In this document: positions 27,101-39,100 of the stretch, in pieces
Numbering within the stretch: position 1 is the stretch's first letter
Layout: each line of letters begins with the position of its first letter
Origin: Vanilla planifolia
Lineage: Eukaryota; Streptophyta; Magnoliopsida; Asparagales; Orchidaceae
Length of the DNA stretch: 64,000 nucleotides
Direction: 5' to 3'
Assembly: GCA_023846275.1 (NCBI GenBank)
Contig: CM043869.1
Span: 39,210,737 to 39,274,736 of the forward strand
Program-made: the position numbers and the translations under genes
The notes under the pieces: generated by a model
Seen by the model: the letters and a program-made list of their open reading frames with translations, nothing else
The model's database searches: none
What the model was told of the DNA's origin: nothing

Positions 27101-30100
27101 ATTAATTTATCGTGTGTATGTATGCGTGCATACATGAAGAATTCAAATCATAAACTCAAGAAAACCAAGTGTAAATTTCACAAAAGATGTAGCAATGTGC
27201 CTAATCCTAATAAAATCTTTCAAATAAAATCTACGACAATATTTACTTTGATGGCATCTCATCGATCTCCAAAGATAATGATGCCACCTTAAAAGCATCT
27301 CAAACGGAATTTAACGCTTCTCACTATCTCATAAACTTCTTGGATAAACCGTTAGATCCAATAATGAATTAGAACCTTTAAAACATGCTTTATGAGTCTT
27401 TTCTTCATGTATTTGGACTCTAATTTGTCTATAAATTAGCTTTGGATCATGCCTAATATGTTTTGCCTTAAAAGCATCTTTTTGACACAACTTATTTTAT
27501 ATTTGGTTGGGCCTTCTTGTCCTCTATTGATTCCTTCGTTCTGGCTAGTTTAGTCATACCTAAGCAAGAGTAGTAACTTCCTCCTATGGATTAATTGTTT
27601 ATCTATGAAAGATGATTAGTTGGGCACAACAAGTCCTTCGCCCAGCAGCACTTCCATCAAAACCTCAGTGCCCTCAGCAAAGACAGTGGTGACCAAGAGC
27701 TCATAATGAAGCAGCCTCCCCACAACCAAGGCTGCAGCAATACTGGTTGCCTTAAGCCATAGCCTTGGCAATCTTTTCCAATGACTCCTTAACCTAACAA
27801 AGCCTGCTGTTGGTGAGCATCGGCCCAAAGTAGCTGCTCCTCCACCCGAAGCTTTTCCGCCATCCTCCTTTCTAGCCATAGCTAGCAGTCCACTCAGACT
27901 ACCCTCCACCAAGACACAACTGCCGATGGCCTAGTTCTCCATCCTTCTAACCCAATTGCCATCCATCCGAACTTGTTCTAGCCCACCTTGTGACTTGCAT
28001 TAGCTTTAATTAGCTGCATCATCAACTTGACATTCCTTTGCTTTGCCTAGCTACCAATGGCAACAAAGCACTTCTCCTTTAGTTCCCATTCCTTATAGAA
28101 ACTCAATGTCCCAACTAGGTTATTCATCTCCTTGGCCAATGTCTCACAAACCCACTACGTGGCCTAATTTACCGCATTGAATGGGTTCTTCAGCTTGATG
28201 AGGCTTCCACATATATCAAACAGTCTGCTTAACAATCAATAGCTAGAACAACGTCGTCTTGGCCTGAATGGTCCCTTCAAATGGTTGCTCCACCTCCTAC
28301 GAGTGAAGTTTGGCAGAGAGTCTTGGTCCACCATCTTTTTTAGCCTGGTTAATAATCAAGGAACCCTGATCGATCAAGTCATCATCCACATTGATGAGGG
28401 AAAACTCCAAGTTTGGGTCCTGTGCTTTGTCACCATAGGCATAGATCTCACCCAATAGCTATTTGCACAGCACAAAAAGCTTTTTCCTCGAGTCCCACAA
28501 CAAGAAGCAAGCCCCAAGGCTGTCTAGTCATTAAACTCCTACAAAGTCTAGGTGGGTGGTTTGGGAGTGGGCACCCTTTGTTAACAATGGTGGTATCTCT
28601 ATGGTGGTTGCACCACTACCCATTCAGCCAATCTACTTTCCACTGATGCTAAAACCATAAGAGATAATAAGTTCTTCTTCGAACCATAGCTAACCGAGTG
28701 ATAAGCACTGCAAGGGCACTAGAGTAAGAGACCTTGTCGACTAGTTGCCAAGGACATCCGCAATCATTTTAAGATCCATTGTCATCACTAGAAGGGGAAG
28801 AGTTTAATTGTAACCCAGGCTCTTCCAATTAAGGTCAACAAAACCTCTCAACTCTGATAATAACCAAGGTAATTGTATTTTGATGGATCCAAATAAATGT
28901 TTGACCTCACTAAAACAGCAGCTCCTACTAACCCAATTATTTGGCCTCCTCTTGTCATCCAACAAGGGTTGTCCACACATCACTCTTTCCAACATGACTA
29001 TTAACCTTGCTAATTGACAATGAAGACTAAAATTAGCTGACATTGAAGCTAGTTTTCAACATAAATATTGATTGCATTTTTGGATCCAAATAACCACATT
29101 TTCTGCACAAGCGAGAGTGGACAACTTGACTTTGTAATTGGTCAGTCTCCTCTCACCCTAGTCTTTCCATGTAATCAAGGCTTACACCTACACTTAAGCT
29201 GTAATCTCCTTCCAATGAGTTAAATTGCACTTATCCCTAAATTGAACAAAGCCTTTTTGTGCCCAAGCACTTTGTCCAATCTAGTAATTGCTTGACTCTC
29301 ATATCCGTATCTCCTTAGGATCAATGGCATTAAATGCCTCTTTAATGCAAAAAGATCTTTGGTCAATACGTTACCCTCTAAGTTAATCTTTCATAAGACC
29401 TTATCAAATTTACTTTACAAACAATCATACCTTTGTTTTTATATCTTTGACTTACTATAAAGGAATTGAATACTTACAATTTTCTTGCTCTCTTGCATGC
29501 TATTACTAAGTGTGCACTTGTGAACTTTCTTTTTTTATTTTCTTTTGTCTTAGCTGATGTTAGGCGAATAGCAAAATCTCTTTCATTATAACCATAAGAG
29601 ATAATGTAACATTTCTATTAATTGTGGTTATTTTTTATCCCTTCGAAATTTTATTGTATTTGTCATTTCTGACTTGTATCATTTTTTTGTTTATTCTACT
29701 CTCATATTCACTAACCTAACATGAAATGTTTCCACACACATATATGGGACTAACGCCTGTATTTATGTTGTAAACTATCTTCAATGTCAACACAAAGCAC
29801 AAATCCAAAAAGAGCACAAGGTATCAATGAAAGTTGGGGCCTGTGGCTAGGATGGATTATGATGGCGAATGTAGTTCTAACTTCAGAAAAGATAAGTAAA
29901 AAACATGAGTACCTGTACTGCCCTTCCACCGTCAAGGCATCCCACGGGAAGCATATTGAAGGCAGAAGTGGTCAAGCCACACCTACAATGCATGCATTAT
30001 TAGGAGAAAAAAAAAAAAAAAACATCTGTAAACAAGTAGGAGTTGATACATTACCAGCCAGCTATCACAAGAGGGTGGATCAAAACAGTAGAACTATGCA

Positions 30101-33100
30101 TTGCTCTGCACATGTTTAACAGTCATTTAGCTTTTGCTGACCCAATGTAAGCATTAAAAGGTAGAGAAGCATATGAACTGAAGTTTTCCTGTTTAAGTGG
30201 ATAAGTGTGTATTGAGATTTGTGTCAATTTCATACAAACTTTGAATTTTTAAATTTTTTTTATAAATAATATGCTTAAAATTTGAGTAACTATTTTTTTA
30301 ATTTGTTACAACATACTTGATGTGCATATTGAGACCATCTCTCATGAACTAATTAATTTATACTTCTAAACAATTAATCAATATTAAGAAAATCAATGTG
30401 ACACCAATATTGACCTCCACAAGCAATTCTTAAAGATATACATATTATTCAATTTTTTTGTGTGCATGTGTGTGTGTATGCACATACTTATGTATATGTC
30501 TACACACATATATATGTATACATCCATGTACAAACACATATTTATGCATGTATATATACATAGTATATCAAGTGTAGTCTAAGGTTTACAAATCTACTAT
30601 GCAGTTTCATGTGCAAAATCATTGCCAAGATAATTGACAAGAGAATACAACAAATGATGTGAAAGGAAATTCATGTGCATTATGCACAAAAACCAACATT
30701 ACAAAAACATTTGACTGAATTGATAGAAAAGCACTATAACATAGAATGGCTGAGAAAATGTTCACACCAAAATACATGAATTGGACAAAAATATGTAAAT
30801 CCAACATATGATTCTTAATAATCATACATGACATCAATAAGGGATGCATAAGCTCGTTCAAAGGGCTTTATCAGTGTTACCCATTATAACCCCTTCCTAG
30901 TATTGTCATGTATTCACTTTTGATTTGGAAAAATTATATCAAGACAAGAAATTTAAGACTATATACATCAAAAACATCCTTATAACTCACATGATGTTCA
31001 TAAATGATATCATGATTTTTTATTAGACTAATAAAACAACTTTCCTATCCTTTAGATTAATAATTGAGATACTTTACTCCAACTTTAGTCTAGAAGTCAA
31101 TATTGTAAAAAAGCTTAATACTTTTTTAATGTGGGGTTAAAAAAAACACTCTATTAGAGCAACTTGGTTTCACTCTTGATGCTATTCAAATTAAGGTCCT
31201 CTTTCCTCCAAAAATCTTGCACCCCTTTTGTAAAGAATTCAAAGTAACCTTCATGTCTAAACCATCATACTAATGTCAAGCCTTCTATATCCTAAACTAT
31301 TCTTAAAAAAACTAATTAGTATTTGTTCTTGGTTTATGAAGCATAGAAGACAAAGGAAATATTCTAAGTTATTGGAAAATTTTTAAGGCATTTATCTAAG
31401 AAGTTGATAAGATCCAAATTCCTAAAAATGAAAATGAAATTGATGCCGGAGGGACGATGCAAACGTTATGAACAGCATAAAGATTAACCAGCAAACGATA
31501 AGAAAAAAATATAGACAAATAAATACGAGAAACCCAAAAAGGTAACACAAAAAATATCCATCCAAAGCAATCTTAACTAAGAGAGACAAAAAGCCACACA
31601 GAGATCATTCCGCATGCTAGGCCCGACACATCTTCAACAACATAGAGACAGGTTACTGAAAAGGGGTTTGATAAAATGATGTCACGAAAAGAAAAAAACG
31701 AGTAAATGTCACACAGGAGCTAACTGAAAGCACTGAAAGACCTTACTAATCCTTCTGAAAAAACCGGAATAACAAGGTAACTTGCGCATAAAGGAGTTCC
31801 AAACGCTTTTGAAAACCAAATTAAAGAGTAAAAAAATGCAACGATAGGAGGAAATAGAAATCAAGAAAATGAGAGAGATGAAGTGAAACAGAAAATAATA
31901 TTGTGAAAGGAAATGACGGTAAATAATCGACAAAATGAAATGAATCATTCAATGGCGGTGACAGAAAAAAGATGTCATAGAGTTGTAGGTAATTGGAACG
32001 ACATCTCACCACTTAAGCCTCACACCCCTTCTTTCAGTACTAGAGCTTTGACAAATCAGCACATTAAAGTTCTTACTAGGTCAACCTTAAAACTCAACAA
32101 GATGTAAGAAAAGTAGAAATTTTACTCATCTAAAGATTATTATTCCAAAGAGTCAATCTCTCTTTTTTGTAGAAAGCCTAAACATAAAAGAGAAAAAAAA
32201 AATCATAAAACTTGTGGTAAAAAACTATTGTCAAATAATTTTTTGAAAAACTACTTTTTTTACTTCTAAAATATTTTTACTAAAAAACTATAGCTAAAGT
32301 TAGTGCTAAACAACATTCTAAAAAGTTATTATTTTGGTTAAAAAGTTATGCTGTCAAAGTTATTACCAAATAGCTTTTTGAAAAACTGAGTTTACAATTC
32401 TACGTTAGCTGGGTTCGCGCAAGTTTTGCGGGACAGATCCGAGTAAGCATGTCACAACACGGGTTGGTGATGACGTTAAAAGTGTCTCAAGTCGGCATAT
32501 CACAAAAGGGTTTGCGGGTTGATATGGTATCAAAATAATCATTGGCCAGAATCAAGTATGCATGTCGAGAAGCAAGTTGACTAGTCAGGACAGCTTTGCA
32601 GATCAAGGCGAAGTCGGCATGTCGCAAATTTTGTCAGCGGGTCGATGTAACACATCATATCGATCACGGGTTACACGAACCCAGCATCAGGATTGGACCC
32701 CAAAGACCCATTCACCAAACTTTTTTGGCCAAACACGATTCGGGTTAACCGGTCTAGTCAGGTGAAACCGGTGACAATAAGCAGTGGAGCTTACAGAATA
32801 GGGCCCAATGGGCCATTTTTTCCCTCATCGCATTTTCATATGAATTTTGAGCCAAAGTACAATTTTAGGTCACATCTGAACTATGCATATGAAAAATAGA
32901 TATCTTAATATTTGGAAGTGCCAGCAAATGTCTAATTCCTGAGCTTCAAAAATCTTGACCAATGTCCTCACAAAAAACCTTTCAAGATCTGACTTAAAAA
33001 GACTATATTGGTATAGAAATAAAGACAATAGTTGCTAATGACACTTAGAAATTTGTGAAGCTATTTAAAGAGAAGAAAATTGCTAGCAACAATTAGATTT

Positions 33101-36100
33101 TCATGGTTAATTATAGACTTGATGAGATTGTTGAGTGGTATACAACAAGATTTGTTATCCAGGGTTCATTCAAACTTATGGCATTGATTATGAAAAAAAT
33201 TTTGCTCTTATTGTAAAACACAACTCAATCAAAATCTTATTATCTAATGCAACAAATTTGAATTAGAGACTATAACAATTAGACATTAAGAACGTATTCC
33301 TAAATGCCACATTACAGAAAAAGTCTACATGATGGTTCCTCGATTTGAAGTTCAGGAGATTAGAGCAATGTATGTAAATCAAGAAAATTTCTTTTTAATC
33401 TAAAACAATCACCAGATGCCTGATTTACATAGTTTATCATGGTTATGAAGCAACTCGATCACAAGCAGAGTCAAACCAACAACAACTTGTTTATAAAAGA
33501 AAGGTGAGAATAGTGAAGAAGAAATTTTAATCATCTATATAAATAATAAGTTATTATAGGTGATGATGAAGAGAAAATTTTAAATCTAAATAAACACTAA
33601 AGGCCCAATTCAAAGTAAAAGATCTCAAAACTCTCAAATAATTCCTAGATATGAAAGTTGTAAGAAATAAAGAAGAGCCTTCATCTATCAAAAGAAGCAC
33701 ACACTTGCTCAAAGGGACTAGGAAGCTTGGATGCAAGCCTCCTAACATATCAATAGAATGCCACTAGAAGCATCAGATGTTTAAGGAAAATTTCCTTATG
33801 AACAGAAAGAGCTACCAACACTTAATAAGAAAATTGATTTATTTGTCACTTATAAGACTTGAAATTGCCTTTAGCACATGCATCGTTAGCAAGTTTATAC
33901 ATGATCTTATGGAAAGGCATGAATTCTGAGATTTCTAAAATGGAGCCTTATAAAAGATACATTGTTCAAGAAATTAGGATTAGAGATGTGAATACTTAGA
34001 TGCAAATTGGGCTAGTTCATGGAAGACAATAAGTCCACAACAAAGTATGATACAAAATAAGGAAAACTTCAATTTCTTAAAGAATCAAAAAACAATTTGT
34101 GATGATCATGAGTAGTGCAAAAGCTAAGTATATAGCTATACCCCAAGTATTGTGTGAGATAATCTGGATAAGAAGATTATTTAAAAACTTCAAAATACCC
34201 CTAACTAATCTTATGACTACATAGTAATAGTATGTCATTCATCACTAAGTTTAAAATCTAATTCATTCATCACTAAGTTTAAAATCTAGTTCAACATGAT
34301 GAATGAAACATGTAAAGATTTACAAAAATTTAATAAAAAATAAGACAACAAATGGGACTATTCTCTCTTCATTTCTACAAAGGCCCAACAAGTCGACATT
34401 TTCATTAAGGTATTTCAAAAATCATCTTTCAATTGCTATGCTTATAAACATAGGATGATTGACATCTATTCGCCAACTTGAGGAGTAGCAATGAGAACTG
34501 AATCAAGAATCTTACAATTATAAGGCTAATTATGAGCTATCACCAAAATCAAAATCCCATGATTGTTGACTAATAGTGAGGTTATCATCGAAATAAGAAT
34601 CTCATAATTCTAAGGCCAATTAAAGGATTGTTAATAGGGAATATTAGTTGTTTTTTCTTTCATTTGTTCTCTTGATTAACATGAGTTATAAATTTTTTAG
34701 TGATAATATTTATTTTTGTATTCCTTATGGTTTTCTATTTCATTAGAGAACAGTTTCCATTAATAAGGATTCATGTTCTTTTACTTAAAAATATTTGTAT
34801 TCCCAATCACGTTGGATAAGAAAAAAGAAAGCATTTTCTTTATCTATTTCTCGTTTGAGTTAGCTATTAAGGAGGGAACTAGCTAGTAAAACAATACTAG
34901 ATCAAATACTATCAAAATTCTCAAACAAAAAACAAATGTTTCCTTTTTTATTCTCTAGGTTTCTCATATTATTAAAGAATAGTTTTCATAATAGAGATTT
35001 TTGATACAACATTTGCTTATAAATGTTTGTAATGTTTGTACTACCAATTATGATGGATAAGAAAAAGGAGAATACCTTTCTTCTTTTTTTTTCTAGTTTG
35101 TACTTCCAATTATAATGGATAAGAAAAAAGAGAATACTTTTCTTTTATTTCTAGTTGAGTTAGCAATAATGGAGGGAATAGCTAGTAAACAATACTAGAC
35201 CAAATATTATCAAAATTCTCAAATTAACAACAGCATATTTCAGTTGACAATTTAGAGGCTGCTCTAGTTGATCAATGGCTTTCAACAATGCATTGACCAC
35301 AGTAGTGCCAGAATGAAGAGTAGGAAGGACTGTACTAATTGAGATATACCAAAAAAGAATAAAAGTAATAAGGATTATATGGGAAAAAAAAAGCATACGT
35401 ATACCCAAGAGCTGCTCTACTAATAAGTCCAAGCAGAAGCGATCCTTGAAAAAGCGTGCTAGGCACTTGCACCAAATCACCTGCAGCAGCTGGATTTGAC
35501 GAATGCAATAGGCCAACACAAAACATTGAAAAGGAAAGTGCAGCACCAGCCAATGGGCCAGCCATGGATATGTCAACTTTTGCCCTCCGATCAGGAAGAA
35601 TGGATTTGAACTATAAACAAAAAATTGTAAGAAAAAAGACAAAGTTTAGATCAAAAAAGATAATCTAATATAACATACCGACTACATATCGTAGCTTTTG
35701 ACTGTAATATTATTATATGAAGGATGTTTTTATTATTTGTACAGTATATTCCCTGTAATGCACAAAAGTCTATGGACATTTAACACTCACATTATGCTCC
35801 AGGCCTACTGTTGGGGTTGCAGTTTATATTCTATGCCTCACATAATTACAATTTGATCTAGAGTGGTATTTGAATTAAATGAACCTATTTATTATCCATG
35901 ATTTGGTTATTATCTATGTGGTCCATTTTTTGGGATCCTTATATAAATTGCCTCGTGGAAAAACCCAATAAGGGAGAAGAGAACAGAGCCTAGAATAAAT
36001 CTTGCTCATTTGATGAAAGAAATAGTGAATCTCTAATGCAAAGTGAAAGGAAAAAGGTGAGGGTGGTGTGGGCTAGTTGAGGACAAACCAAGTAAAACAA

Positions 36101-39100
36101 TTGTGCTCCCTATGGTATGATGTCTTTGCATTGCAATAGGAATTTTTCTTTAACAAGTAGTATCAAAGCTAAGGTTTGATACTTGGTTCAAAGCTAAGTG
36201 ATGATGGAGACCATCTTTTGAAGAAACATCTTCATATTTGGTTCAAATTCAAATTGAATTTTAGAACCTGGATGGTTGATTAACATGTGCATTGTTTAGA
36301 AGAGTTCAACACATATCTCGCATACGAGATTGATGAGGTCAAATCAATATATATTTGTGTGACAGATCACGAGGTCTTTAACTGATATAACACATGCTAG
36401 ATCTAAAAAATTAAAACAAAAACTGATTTCACCAGGAAAACTAGGCTTGAGAGGCTAAAGGTGGAGTAAAGGGTTTGTACAGACTCATCAGGAGTGTGGG
36501 GATAGTAGGGATTCTATTATATTTTAGGTGCGTACATCCATGTGGAGAACAAAAGCATGAAATGGTTTATCTAGATGTTGGGCATGGACGGGGAAGAAAT
36601 TTACAATATTTGCTTCACATCTTGACATTGTCAAAAATCTCCAGGGACATATGAGAGGAGTGGGCACATGCAATGCTGCATGATCGTTTGTAGCGCTAGA
36701 TGCCCCAAGTGAAGCCATCATCCCAAGTAGGCTGTTGTGCCAACTAGGCATGCCATTGAAGGAGATATTATAAAAAGCACAAACTCAATGTAAAGTCGTT
36801 TTCAAGTGATTTACAAAATTTAAGCTAAGGTAGAATCTTTCAGTAGATGTGGTAGTCAAACCCAAACTACATTAAACTTGTCTTTTTAGTGTGCTCTTCC
36901 TGCATGATTGTTATTTTTCTAGACAAATTGCATACATTGCAACCAAGAATTTTTACCCAACAGCTAATTTTAGAAAAAACTTGGTAAGAGTTAATGAATA
37001 GAACATAATATAACAAAGAAAGATGAGTGGCATATGTTATTTTAAATGAGTCTCTCATCAAGGAAAACTTAATTCTTTTACAGATGAAATCCTCATATCA
37101 AGTAGGAAGATATAACTCAGTGCATTAAGAAATAAGTTTCCTTTCTAATGCACATACTTTGCATATGCTCAGCCATTTGAATAATGTTAAAAGGGCAATC
37201 AAATGGAAATGACAAGTAGTGGCTTGGACCAGTCTAAAGTTACAAAGCCCAAGTCAGCTACCACCCTCAGGAAATTGATGAACTACTCACTCAACAAGCA
37301 TTGCCTAATTTTAAACATAAACTATGTCACAGTTCATCGTCACACTCATGTTTTACAACCAAGAATACATATTTTACAGAAAACTTGAAGTTATAACCAG
37401 TACTTTTGCAAATCATGCAGAGATGGCTTACCTGGGTGATTGCACCAAAACTACCAAGGGTAATGTTTGGAATAAAGAAAGGAATCCCTAGCTTTGCTTT
37501 CTTAGAGAATGCCACAACAAAATGGCCAATCTCCTGAATTGAAATGACAAAATCTTTAAATGTAGTGAGAGAATATGAACAATATGGAACATTATCAATG
37601 AAGAATATATATCTCATCATAAAAGGTGAAAGGAAACATCTTATAACTACAAAAAAAACAATCCCTTTGTAAGGCAAATTCAGTTGACAGAGGAACAAGG
37701 TATAACCAGTTTAGCAACATTGTGCCTGCATCCACATGACACGTACAGAGTGCATAAGTTCATCAAGAGGTTAAATTTAACCTTTCATTGTGTTTGATTT
37801 CTTCCTCAATAATACTTCAGGAAAAAGGGAATAAATGTACATTTACAAGTACTCTGTACAGTTTAAGCAATGTATGAGATATGTAAAATTAGTACTTTCT
37901 ACAACATATGGCTTGCTGACTGCATTTACGAGGCTAGTTTTAACATGTCCTATACATATGAAAGCATTTACATTAAAGGCCCTAAAAGATGATGGGTCAC
38001 TAAAATTTATGCCCTGCAGTGCAGATATTACTAATTTACTAAAGAAGACGTTTTCCCATACCATTTTTGTTTAATAAACATGAGTTTTTCTTTCTCGGTA
38101 TTACTTGACAATTGGAAGCATGTCTACGTCTTGCATTGCTAAGGAAAAATAAAAAAAAAGCACTAAAATGGTTTTTCAAGTATTCAATCACTGTAAATTT
38201 TAAGGTACCAACATTTCTAACTAAAATAATGAAATCATTTTCTAATGTGAAACCAGGATGCAGATAATAATTTTATCTTCTTATGTTCTTTTTTTACCAG
38301 AGTTACTGAACAACAAGTAACTTTCTAATAAACATGAGTTTTTCTTTTGAGGTATTATTTGAAGTTTGGAAGCACTTCACTGTCTAGCATTACTAAGGAA
38401 AAATTAAAAAAAACACTAAAATGGTTTTTGAATTATTCAATCACTATAAATTTTAAGACACATTTCTAACTTAAATAATGAAACTGTGGCCAGTTTAAAT
38501 ATGAAAAATCTGCATCATTTTCTAATGTGAAACCAGAATGCAGATAATAATTTTTTCTTTTCTTATCTTTCTTTCTTACCAGAGTAACCGAATAACAAGT
38601 AACTTTCTAGCTCTTAGGAAAAGAACAACAGGCTTGTTCATCTATCTGACTCATGAATATGAACATAATAAGATAAAGAAATGAAATGTTTGCACACAGA
38701 ATTCAATGGAAGAAAAAGATTATACGAACCAGCTAAAGTGAAAGTAATACCAAGCGAGTCAAAGAAGACGAAAGACCTCAAATTGACAGATAAAATTGTA
38801 ATGAAAAGCATGTTACATGCATTAGCTGAACACCGAGGACACTGTATGCCAGAGGCAAAGCAGTTTCCATATAGGGTACTAAAAGCTGCATCTCAGGTGG
38901 TTCTATGACATTTGGATCAGTGAAATACTTCACAACTTCTGGTGGAAGAATACTAATCTGCTAGATAATTCCACAATAAGTAGCAACATAAGTAGAAATT
39001 TTGAGCTAACAAGTACCCAAATATCAATTGAAAAGCAAGTAACAACATGAGTACCTGAGATGCAATTCCAAGTTCAACACAGGAACCTATAGTAAGCACA

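Noticed and set aside
35160..35642. 160-codon minus-strand open frame around EGY1 exon 5
   Set aside because: It is in another frame from the exon that encodes the conserved FKSILPDRRAKVDISMAGP segment, so it is a shadow.
33090..36760. Copia RT remnant and the LTR with primer-binding site as one element
   Set aside because: The coding 3' part lies left of the 5' LTR on the same strand and EGY1 exon 5 sits between, so they cannot be one collinear insertion.
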